Both the position numbers and the translations under genes were made by a program. Shown in pieces: positions 52,227 through 58,447 of a DNA stretch of 64,000 nt (its first letter is position 1; each line of letters begins with the position of its first letter). The DNA is from G963665085 sp963665085 (lineage in GTDB: Bacteria; Bacteroidota; Bacteroidia; Bacteroidales; JAAAOM01). The notes beneath the pieces were generated by a model that had not been told where the DNA came from, did no database searches, and saw only the letters and a program-made list of their open reading frames with translations. The stretch covers positions 4,464,001-4,528,000 of the forward strand of contig CAXXXS010000001.1 in NCBI GenBank assembly GCA_963665085.2, read 5' to 3'.

Positions 52227-52418
52227 TTAAAAAAGTTTAGGTTGTAAATTTTGATACATTTTTTTAAGTGTTTCATATTGTAAATTTAAATCAACATATT
52301 TTTCTGCTAGTTTTTCTTTTGTATGGGTTTCTATAACCTTATTAATCATGTTTTGACGGGCTTCGAATCCAACCGATCTAACATGTATATTTTTTCTATT
52401 TCTATTTAAGTTTGCCAT
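52227..52418 (-). CDS. Small basic protein
   Basis: 63 residues from the ATG at 52418 (MANLNRNRKNIHVRSVGFEAR), then a helical NKVIETHTKEKLAEKYVDLNLQ segment. The start could be three codons earlier. It follows the 52402-52656 gene and overlaps it by 17 bases. No family recognised. Confidence 0.45.
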   Translation of the reverse strand: MANLNRNRKNIHVRSVGFEARQNMINKVIETHTKEKLAEKYVDLNLQYETLKKMYQNLQPKLF

Positions 52419-52656
52419 AATAATCATTAAAATTTTGTTTAGACATCAAGTGAATTGCAAACGGTGTCAGAATCATTACTGTTTCGAGTTTTTCGAACTC
52501 GAAATATGTAATGGTCCCGAACTGGACGTTTAACGCTTTTGGTATTGGAAAATTTTCTTTTTCGATTGATAGTTTTTCAAGTGTTTTTGCAGGGTGTTTT
52601 ATGAATGATTCTTCGTGGTTGGTTTTTAGTTCTTGAATTTGTTCAATTGTTATCAT
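52402..52656 (-). CDS. Small phage protein of unknown function
   Basis: 84 residues from the ATG at 52656 (MITIEQIQELKTNHEESF). A beta segment VQFGTITYFEFEKLETVMILTPF lies in the middle. The start overlaps the end of the 51-aa membrane protein. No motif recognised. Confidence 0.5.
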   Translation of the reverse strand: MITIEQIQELKTNHEESFIKHPAKTLEKLSIEKENFPIPKALNVQFGTITYFEFEKLETVMILTPFAIHLMSKQNFNDYYGKLK

Positions 52657-52798
52657 TTTTATCCTCCATATATAATTTTTCAATGTTTTGTGAATATTCC
52701 CAAAGTGCATCCATCATTCCTTTTCTTAGGTAGTTGATTGCAGCGAGTATTAAATTTCCGATAACGGAAATAAGTAAAAGGATAATTAGTGTTATCAT
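52643..52798 (-). CDS. 51-residue single-pass membrane protein
   Basis: The ATG at 52798 opens 51 codons: a membrane helix from residue 2 (ITLIILLLISVIGNLILAA) and a charged tail. The start overlaps the stop of the upstream gene (ATGA), and the stop overlaps the next start, so it sits tightly in the leftward operon. It is below common length cut-offs and easily missed. Confidence 0.55.
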   Translation of the reverse strand: MITLIILLLISVIGNLILAAINYLRKGMMDALWEYSQNIEKLYMEDKNDNN

Positions 52799-53025
52799 GC
52801 TTTTAGTTTAAATTTTAGTTCTTTGATTTCGTAATCATCAATCTGTATAGAATTTTTTTTAATTGTATAATCATTAATGATTAATTGTTTATCTCCTCGA
52901 TACGATATCTCTATTTGTTCATCTAACCTGAATTGTATCATATAATTGAAGCGGTTTGTATTACAGAATTTTGCAATGAAAGGCAAAAGCGCTTCGTGTG
53001 TTTTTATTTCGAAAAGTTTTTTCAT
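52795..53025 (-). CDS. Small phage protein of unknown function
   Basis: 76 residues: MKKLFEIKTHEALLPFIAKF then beta strands (MIQFRLDEQIEISYRG). It overlaps both neighbours by four bases (ATGA), so translation is coupled. No family recognised. Confidence 0.5.
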   Translation of the reverse strand: MKKLFEIKTHEALLPFIAKFCNTNRFNYMIQFRLDEQIEISYRGDKQLIINDYTIKKNSIQIDDYEIKELKFKLKA

Positions 53026-53240
53026 ATTCCAAAGTCTTTAAGTTTTAAAAACATTTTTATTGCCGCATCTTGAATAGAAATATTACTATCAGTAATTATT
53101 CTATCTGTTTTAGAATGATTGTTTAGAGGTTCTCTTAAAACTGTTAGAAAACTAAATTCATTTTTAGTTTGTTGATATACTACACTCCCAACATTTTTTT
53201 TTTGTTCGATTATTTCTATTATTCCTTCTATTATATTCAT
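53022..53240 (-). CDS. Small phage protein of unknown function
   Basis: 72 residues: MNIIEGIIEIIEQKKN and a beta/alpha end. It overlaps the next gene by four bases. A 109-bp gap with no gene separates it from the coiled-coil gene upstream. Unknown. Confidence 0.5.
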   Translation of the reverse strand: MNIIEGIIEIIEQKKNVGSVVYQQTKNEFSFLTVLREPLNNHSKTDRIITDSNISIQDAAIKMFLKLKDFGI

Positions 53241-53349
53241 AATTTATAATTTTAAAATGATATTAAAATTGTTTTTCGATGGCCAGGTTTTATTTTGATT
53301 ATGATATCAAAATTAAAAGCTGCATAAAATCCGGATATCGAAAATTATA

Positions 53350-53598
53350 TCAAAGTGAGTTTATAAAAGAATTGTATTCTTTTATTTTTTCGATTATCCG
53401 TTTTAGTTCGTATATATGATTGTTTTTTTCAATCAAACTTTGTTTTAGTTTATATATCAAATCTTGATTGATTTGATAGTCGTTTACAGCTTTAAAAACG
53501 GCTTTATTAGCTGTTTTAATATTGTTTCTTTCCTGAATACCTAAAAGCGCCTCTTGGACGCTCTCAGGTATGTTTTTAGCTATTATATTTTTTACCAT
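53350..53598 (-). CDS. Small protein with ribbon-helix-helix-like start and coil
   Basis: 82 residues: MVKNIIAKNIPESVQEALLGIQERNNIKTANKAVFKAV fits the strand-helix-helix pattern of RHH DNA-binding proteins (broken here by a comma at residue 20 for length), followed by a coiled coil. It lies 9 bp after ssb. A second early regulator or partition-like adaptor is possible. Confidence 0.5.
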   Translation of the reverse strand: MVKNIIAKNIPESVQEALLGIQERNNIKTANKAVFKAVNDYQINQDLIYKLKQSLIEKNNHIYELKRIIEKIKEYNSFINSL

Positions 53599-53607
53599 GA
53601 TTATTAA

Positions 53608-54009
53608 TTAAAATAGTAAGTCATCTTCTGCGGATTCTTGAAAATCTTCGTAAGTTTTTTCTTGTTCGTTTCCTTTCTTTTCAGATTTGAAACTTCCAAG
53701 AAGTTCGAGACGTTGACAGACTATTTCTGTTGTATAACGGTTGTTACCTTCTTTATCTTCCCATTTACGGGTACGGATTTTGCCGTTTACGCTGATTTGT
53801 TGGCCTTTTTTAAGGTAACTGGATATTTTGTTTCCTTCTTTAACAAAGTATACGATATTGTGCCATTCTGTAGCCTGTTTTATTTCTCCATCTCTAGAAA
53901 CATATTTTTCTGATGTTGCTAGAGAGAAATTAAGGATTTCTTTTTGTGATTCTGTTGTGAAAATTTCACAGTTTTTTCCTATTCGTCCTGTTAGAATAAC
54001 GATGTTCAT
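53608..54009 (-). CDS. ssb: Single-stranded DNA-binding protein
   Basis: 133 residues: OB-fold start MNIVILTGRIGKNCEIF, then LNFSLATSEKYVSRDGE, EWHNIVYFVKEGNKISSYLKKGQQISVNGKIRTRKWEDKEG and an acidic tail EDDLLF like the partner-binding tip of bacterial SSBs. It protects single strands and recruits host replication proteins. A phage-borne SSB fits rolling-circle, single-strand-producing replication by the Rep of this element. A terminator lies between it and the repressor gene, so it has its own promoter or depends on read-through. Confidence 0.9.
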   Translation of the reverse strand: MNIVILTGRIGKNCEIFTTESQKEILNFSLATSEKYVSRDGEIKQATEWHNIVYFVKEGNKISSYLKKGQQISVNGKIRTRKWEDKEGNNRYTTEIVCQRLELLGSFKSEKKGNEQEKTYEDFQESAEDDLLF

Positions 54010-54047
54010 AATTTTGAATTTTAAATGATTAAAAAAAAATATAGATT

Positions 54048-54075
54048 AAAGCCTGATTTGGATAAATCAGGCTTT
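54048..54075. terminator. Terminator between repressor and ssb
   Basis: AAAGCCTGATTT-GGAT-AAATCAGGCTTT: a 12-bp perfect stem with T-tracts, lying downstream of the HTH gene on the minus strand. Confidence 0.85.
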
Positions 54076-54161
54076 TGTGTTTTTAAGAGAATGTTTTTGG
54101 GAGAGGTTAGGAGTGTGGTTTTTGGTTTGTTTTGTATACGTTTTGTGCTGGGGTCATGAAA

Positions 54162-54380
54162 TTATAAACTTCCTGCACTGAATATTGTTCTAACACTTTT
54201 AAAATTTGTTCTATTGGTTTTTTCTTCCCTCTCTTTTAAAAATTCATAAATGTTAATAAAAGCCTGTTCGTATCTTTTTTTAGCTGAACTTCTATAATAG
54301 CTTATCGGGTTTAACCCAAAGAACTCGGCAAGGTCTTTATCCTTTAAGCCGAGTTCTTGTTTTAGTTGTTTAATGTTCAT
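54162..54380 (-). CDS. Cro/CI-like helix-turn-helix regulator
   Basis: 72 residues: MNIKQLKQELGLKDKDLAEFF followed by GLNPISYYRSSAKKR (HTH at about 8-32) and a helical tail. It has no second domain, so it is Cro-like in size. The ATG overlaps the stop of the acidic protein upstream (TAATG). The two TACAATATATA operators at 54686 and 54728 are its likely target, which makes this the lysogeny switch candidate. Confidence 0.65.
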   Translation of the reverse strand: MNIKQLKQELGLKDKDLAEFFGLNPISYYRSSAKKRYEQAFINIYEFLKEREEKTNRTNFKSVRTIFSAGSL

Positions 54381-54631
54381 TACAATGCGTAAATATCAGT
54401 TATAACAACTTTACCATTAAATTCAATTTCTTCACCATCAACAAACTTAAATTCAAAGTTTATTTCACCATCATCGTAAGAACCTTCATTTTCTGAACTC
54501 ATTAAATCTCTTTTAAGGTCATAATTTCCGCTCATATCTGTTCCTGTAATTCCGTCTAAATCGTAAAGTGTAATTTCTTCATTTAACCACTCATTTTTTA
54601 ATTCTTCGATTTTGTTTGCTAAAGTTTTCAT
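54380..54631 (-). CDS. Acidic small protein, first gene of early operon
   Basis: 83 residues from the ATG at 54631 (a longer frame from 54709 would cross the promoter). About 21 Asp/Glu against about seven Lys/Arg: MKTLANKIEELKNEWLNEE, SSENEGSYDDGEINFEFKF and FVDGEEIEFNGKVV. Strong negative charge recalls DNA-mimic antirestriction proteins, but no family is recognised. Coupled to the HTH gene by a one-base overlap. Confidence 0.5.
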   Translation of the reverse strand: MKTLANKIEELKNEWLNEEITLYDLDGITGTDMSGNYDLKRDLMSSENEGSYDDGEINFEFKFVDGEEIEFNGKVVITDIYAL

Positions 54632-54679
54632 ATTTATATTTTTAATTTGTTTTGTGAGGTTATCCTCAATTGCTTTATA

Positions 54680-54710
54680 CAAAAATACAATATATATTGT
54701 AATAAACAAG
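54680..54710 (-). promoter_or_regulatory. Early leftward promoter
   Basis: On the minus strand, TTG at 54709-54707 and TATTTTTG at 54687-54680 match -33 TTTG and -7 TAnnTTTG elements with 19 bp between. It drives the acidic/HTH early genes; the start codon is 49 bp downstream. The spacer is filled by the palindrome at 54686-54701. Confidence 0.6.
54686..54701. promoter_or_regulatory. Operator palindrome O1
   Basis: TACAATATATATTGTA is a perfect 16-bp palindrome inside the early promoter, just upstream of and touching the -7 box. It is the expected site for the phage HTH protein. Confidence 0.6.
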
Positions 54711-54727
54711 CGTTTTTGTAAAATAAT

Positions 54728-54741
54728 TACAATATATACTA
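54728..54741. promoter_or_regulatory. Operator-like half copy O2
   Basis: TACAATATATACTA shares TACAATATATA with O1 at a 42-bp distance (about four helical turns), so cooperative binding is possible. Confidence 0.45.
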
Positions 54742-54822
54742 CTATTTATGTTTCAAGTTTTTGACTTCCTGTTAAATCTGTTATTTGTTTTATAATTTTA
54801 AGTATTTGATTATTAAATTTAT

Positions 54823-54836
54823 GTTCCACGTGGAAC
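54823..54836. promoter_or_regulatory. parS-like palindrome
   Basis: GTTCCACGTGGAAC is a perfect 14-bp palindrome with the CACGTG core of ParB-binding parS sites. With the flanking T on the left it gives TGTTCCACGTGGAAC, the outer layout of chromosomal parS. No parA or parB is in the element. Confidence 0.6.
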
Positions 54837-54928
54837 GTTAATTGATTGATTTTCATTGCAATACGTCAAAGAACAAGAAGTTCGTCCATAAAATGCAGCA
54901 CCTTCTTAATCAATGTTTACAGTTGCGG

Positions 54929-55018
54929 CAATCCGAAAAGCAACATTTTTTTAAAAAATACTACCCGTAGGGTGGAGATTTTTTAAAAAACCGTAGGGAA
55001 ATGTTGCTTTTTGGATTG
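54929..55018. repeat. Long imperfect inverted repeat
   Basis: The arms CAATCCGAAAAGCAACATTT (54929-54948) and AAATGTTGCTTTTTGGATTG (54999-55018) pair with one mismatch in 20. The inside holds CCCGTAGGG and CCGTAGGG plus two T6A6 tracts, so the single strand can fold into a large cruciform-like stem. Confidence 0.75.
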
Positions 55019-55046
55019 GGGCTTGTCCCGAGAATTTAAGGAGAGC

Positions 55047-55083
55047 CCGACCGACGAAGACGGCCGTAGTCTTCGGAGGTCGG
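55047..55083. repeat. GC-rich hairpin
   Basis: CCGACC-GA-CGAAGAC, loop GGCCGTA, GTCTTCG-GA-GGTCGG: stems of 7 and 6 bp separated by a symmetric GA/GA internal loop, as in structured RNA or single-stranded DNA. Confidence 0.7.
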
Positions 55084-55155
55084 AAGAGGAGGTTGGCGAA
55101 CCAAATTCGAGTCGTAACGTAACTTTGATTTAGAAGGGGCGTAATTTCTTAAAAA

Positions 55156-55181
55156 TATTTACACGGCTTGCCGTGTAAATA
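55156..55181. repeat. Perfect hairpin
   Basis: TATTTACACGGC-TT-GCCGTGTAAATA is a 12-bp perfect stem with a 2-base turn. Confidence 0.75.
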
Positions 55182-55343
55182 ATTATTTTAATTAATTATT
55201 GAAAATTTGAAAGTCAATTATTAAGTTTTAATCGTGTGTTGTAAGTGCCGAATTTGAATAAAAATTTTACAAATTTTGTTTTCAACAGCTGCAACATAAT
55301 AATAATCTTTTTTAAAATTATACTGACATGTTTACAAATAGTA

Positions 55344-55400
55344 GGGTTAAACCTCTCCTATAGCATGGTTTAACCCGTCCTATACAGGACACTTTTTTTT
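55344..55400. repeat. Dyad GGGTTAAACC / GGTTTAACCC followed by a small terminator-like stem
   Basis: Ten-base perfect arms (55344-55353 and 55367-55376) lie around a 13-base loop. GTCC-TATACA-GGAC follows directly, with ACTTTTTTTT. The pair looks like a structured RNA end or terminator reading rightward. Confidence 0.6.
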
Positions 55401-55724
55401 GTAAGGAAGTATTCTAACAAAATGATTATTAGATTTGTGAATCTAACGATTAGTGAAAGTCAAGACATTTTGACATACAGTTAATTTTGTATCATTTGTT
55501 ACAAAATGCAAATATGAGTTATTAACAATTTATTAACAATGCTTAACTCATTGTGTATTAATATATTAAATACTTTATATTGGTTAAATTGATTAAATAA
55601 ATTAATATATTTTTGTTTATTGTGTGTGTTAAGAATTTTAAATGTATAATCAATCATTTGGATATAATTTTAAAATATCATAATATTGACAAAGTGATTT
55701 TTTAACCAGTTAAATTAAACGTTT

Positions 55725-55922
55725 ATGAATGAATTATTTAAAATTGAGTCCGAGGACTTACAGGGCTTAACAGTTTTTCGACCAAATGAAGAGGAAGAGG
55801 AATTTTATGATTTTTTGACAGAAAATCAAAAATATTGTATTCTATGTTCTAAGTTAAGAGAATTGCAATATATGCGAAGTATTAACGGTTATTATATTTG
55901 TAATAAGTGTTTAACTAATTAA
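55725..55922 (+). CDS. Small zinc-ribbon protein
   Basis: 65 residues. An acidic first half (FRPNEEEEEFYDFL) is followed by a Cys4 knuckle: CILC, then CNKC 17 residues on. Such ribbons bind zinc and often DNA or protein partners. It is the last gene before the right attachment site and is transcribed toward it; in the circular form it would face the rep operon. No family recognised. Confidence 0.6.
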   Translation: MNELFKIESEDLQGLTVFRPNEEEEEFYDFLTENQKYCILCSKLRELQYMRSINGYYICNKCLTN

Positions 55923-55941
55923 TTTTTTTTTTACTTGTGGT

Positions 55942-55969
55942 TTGCCTTATAATTTATATTATGTTAAAT
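55942..55969 (+). repeat. Right attachment site (attR), complete dif-like site
   Basis: XerC-like arm TTGCCTTATAA, centre TTTATA, XerD arm TTATGTTAAAT, laid out as 11-6-11. The E. coli dif site has the same XerD arm, a TGTATA centre and an ATAA end of the XerC arm, all shared or nearly so. The 16 bp at 55958-55973 equal those at 38423-38438. Confidence 0.75.
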
Positions 55970-56017
55970 AGAATAAAGACTAAATTTATCCTACTCCTAT
56001 AATTTCAAAATCAATTT

Positions 56018-56968
56018 TTAAATAGTATTAATTGGATTCCCATTAATAAAAGCATGAATATTACTGATAGCAATACCCATTAACCTTTCTCTGGCTTCTA
56101 TTGTTGCCCATGCAATATGTGGTGTAATATAACAATTCTTTGCTGTTAATAATGGATTATCAGTTTTTGGTGGTTCTGTTGATAAGACATCTAAACCTGC
56201 ACCAGCAATCAAATTATTATTTAGAGAATTAGCAAGGGCACTTTCATCAATTAAATCTCCTCGTCCGGTATTTATAATAAATGCAGATGGCTTCATTAAA
56301 GATAAATTCTTCATATTAATGATATGTTTTGTATCAACATTTAAAGGACAATGTAAGCTCAGAACATCACTATATTGGAATATCTCATCGAGAGTAACAA
56401 AATTAACTCCTTCTAAAAAATTTATTGGTTTTCTTTTATTATAAGCTATAACTTTCATTTCGAAAGCTTGAGCAATTTTAGCAACAGCATAACCAATTTT
56501 TCCTGTTCCAATAATACCTAATGTTAACCCTTTTAATTCAATCAACGGAAAATCCCAATAACTAAAATCTATACTCGAAGCCCATTTACCTGTTTTAGCT
56601 TTTTGAGAATGTTCAACAACATGCTGAGTTAAATTTAATAAATGAGAAAAAACCATTTGAGCAACGGAAGGTGTGCTATATGCAGGAATATTGGTAACAA
56701 TAATATTATTTTTCTTGGCAGCAGCAATATCAATAACATTATAACCCGTAGCCAAAACACCTACATATTTTAATTTGGGTAATTGTTCGATTATTTCTTT
56801 AGAAAGAACAGTTTTATTCGTGAGAACAATCTCGGCTCCTTGTGCTCTTTCAATTGTTTTTTCTGGAGGTGTTCGATCATAAATCTCACAGGAGCCAATT
56901 TGTTTTAAACTTTCCCAGGATAAATCCCCTGGATTTAAGGTAAAGCCATCAAGTACAACTATTTTCAT
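56018..56968 (-). CDS. D-2-hydroxyacid dehydrogenase
   Basis: 316 residues. NAD-binding motif LGIIGTGKIGYAVAKIAQ (about 150-167), the substrate Arg in NTGRGDLIDESAL, catalytic Glu in GLDVLSTEPP and His in ITPHIAWATIEAR. This is the glycerate/hydroxypyruvate-type branch; the substrate is not fixed. It is the first chromosomal gene to the right of the provirus, on the opposite strand from the left-hand fusion gene. Confidence 0.92.
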   Translation of the reverse strand: MKIVVLDGFTLNPGDLSWESLKQIGSCEIYDRTPPEKTIERAQGAEIVLTNKTVLSKEIIEQLPKLKYVGVLATGYNVIDIAAAKKNNIIVTNIPAYSTPSVAQMVFSHLLNLTQHVVEHSQKAKTGKWASSIDFSYWDFPLIELKGLTLGIIGTGKIGYAVAKIAQAFEMKVIAYNKRKPINFLEGVNFVTLDEIFQYSDVLSLHCPLNVDTKHIINMKNLSLMKPSAFIINTGRGDLIDESALANSLNNNLIAGAGLDVLSTEPPKTDNPLLTAKNCYITPHIAWATIEARERLMGIAISNIHAFINGNPINTI

Positions 56969-57033
56969 GAATCAAAATTAAAAAAGGGATACCTGAAAAA
57001 CAAGTACCCCTTCCCTATTAATATTTTATATAC

Positions 57034-58341
57034 TTATTGAACTGAACCACCTAATTCTTGAATTTTAGCTTCAGCTTCATCCATTTTATCTTGTAATTGA
57101 AGACGATAATAAATTGTTTTTAAAGTCTCCCATACTTCAACTTTTGAACCTTCTATCTCGCTTGCTCGTTCCATTGGTGCAACAGCATTTTGAAGAATTT
57201 CATCAGCTTCTTTTCTTAATCTTGTATATTCAGAATTATCAGTAGTTTCATTAGCTTTCTTATATAATTCAACTGCTTTATTATAATACATAACCCCCAG
57301 GTTATAGTATGCATCATAATATTGATCATCAATTTCTATTGCTTTTTTATAAGATTCTAACGCTTTATCAGTTTCTTTTAATTGATCATAAGTAGTACCT
57401 AAAGCAAAATGTAAAGTTTTATTTGTTGGGTCAGATTCTAGTGCAACTTTTAAATACTCAAGAGCGTTTTCAGATTTATTTTGGGTCAAATAAAAATTAA
57501 TAAGCTCAAAAGTCATTAAGTTACTAGCTAACTTTGTAAAACCTCTTTGTAAAGTTTTTTCTGCATTTGCAGAATCGCCTTTTTCGATGTAAATATTTTT
57601 TAAGTAATAATAAAGGTTTTCGCCTCCATAATTGTATTCTTCTGCAAGATTGAAATATTTTATCGCTTCATCATACATTTTTGCATTTGACGCAGCTAAA
57701 CCAGCATTATAAAAAATAACTGTATCAACTACTCCTCCAAAAACTTTTTCTTGACCAGCTGTAGCGCACAAATCAAAATATTTATAAGCTGTAGTATAGT
57801 CTTTATTAGTAAAGGCCAAAATACCTTTAGTTTCACTTTGTCTTTTTAAACGTTCCAGAGACTCAAGAATATCACCCTCTAATTTCTTGTCTGCATCAAG
57901 CTCTATAGCTTTTTTAATTGCCTGAAAGGCCATTTTTAAAGGTTCTTCATGAATTACTTGTGTTTCTTCCCAAGATTTTAAAGTACCGTTTTGAAAAGTC
58001 AAATTAATTTTATCATATACCAAAATATCTTCTGATACTCCGTCTTCGTCTGTAACAGTTTTAGTTTCTTTTGGCTCACCAAAATATAATTTAACCTCAG
58101 ATAATTGCATTTCAGGTCTAAGTAGTTCTATATTAACATCGTTAATATCCTGAAATAATTCTCCTCTGGTTAACCAGGTTTTTGCCTTTTCATTCTTTTT
58201 AGGATCTTGAATTTCTTGATCGCTCTTTACAAGTTTTTTCTCTAATACATTATAATTAAGCGTAGAAGTTCCTGTCGTTTGAGCATCTAGCCTAATAATA
58301 AGTGCTAAAAATAGGATTAGTGTTATACCAAATCGTTTCAT
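57034..58341 (-). CDS. Exported tetratricopeptide-repeat protein
   Basis: 435 residues with a signal peptide (to about LDAQT). TPR units occupy about 120-415, for example GILAFTNKDYTTAYKYFDLCA, YDEAIKYFNLAEEYNYG, LHFALGTTYDQLKETDKALESYKKA (split here by unit) and DAYYNLGVMYYNKAVELYKKA. It is probably a periplasmic scaffold or outer-membrane-associated assembly protein. It follows gyrA in the same direction across a 106-bp gap. Confidence 0.8.
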   Translation of the reverse strand: MKRFGITLILFLALIIRLDAQTTGTSTLNYNVLEKKLVKSDQEIQDPKKNEKAKTWLTRGELFQDINDVNIELLRPEMQLSEVKLYFGEPKETKTVTDEDGVSEDILVYDKINLTFQNGTLKSWEETQVIHEEPLKMAFQAIKKAIELDADKKLEGDILESLERLKRQSETKGILAFTNKDYTTAYKYFDLCATAGQEKVFGGVVDTVIFYNAGLAASNAKMYDEAIKYFNLAEEYNYGGENLYYYLKNIYIEKGDSANAEKTLQRGFTKLASNLMTFELINFYLTQNKSENALEYLKVALESDPTNKTLHFALGTTYDQLKETDKALESYKKAIEIDDQYYDAYYNLGVMYYNKAVELYKKANETTDNSEYTRLRKEADEILQNAVAPMERASEIEGSKVEVWETLKTIYYRLQLQDKMDEAEAKIQELGGSVQ

Positions 58342-58447
58342 TATTTGTGAATTTTAAATTTTAAACTGCAAAATATATTCTTTCTTGGTAATATTCAAAA
58401 ATATTGCCAAAAGTTTTGTTATTTTTTTCTTTATAAATATAGAGTGT

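Larger units (their letters stand above)
54742..55724. other. Large structured noncoding region of the provirus
   Basis: About 980 bp with no credible ORF. It contains a parS-like palindrome, a long inverted repeat with two CCGTAGGG copies, a GC-rich hairpin, two further perfect dyads and terminator-like stems, all noted separately. A GC-rich stretch (about 55020-55100) stands out against AT-rich flanks. A role as origin, packaging signal or folded single-strand region is inferred. Smaller dyads at 55428-55440 and 55485-55506 are also present. Confidence 0.6.
38439..55973. mobile_element. Xer/dif-type provirus of a tailless, membrane-containing phage (candidate)
   Basis: The ~17.5-kb element lies between 16-bp direct repeats carrying a XerD arm. 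The rightward module is a gene II/X-like Rep, candidate capsid protein, many small membrane proteins, basic peptide, M15 endopeptidase and spike. The leftward module holds SSB, an HTH repressor and small proteins. About 1 kb of structured noncoding DNA is near the right end. No integrase, terminase, portal, tail or plausible packaging ATPase is seen. The lack of a recombinase is explained if host XerCD does the integration, as for dif-integrating filamentous phages. The design resembles FLiP (ssDNA, internal membrane) and PM2, but no sequence match could be run. An IS of 1.64 kb is inserted in it. Confidence 0.72.

Noticed and set aside
52643..53240. Toxin-antitoxin pair in the leftward operon
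   Set aside because: Small overlapping genes fit by size, but none shows a toxin or antitoxin motif.
38439..55973. Tailed prophage or conjugative element
   Set aside because: No terminase, portal, tail, relaxase of conjugation type, VirB4/TraG or Tra genes were seen.
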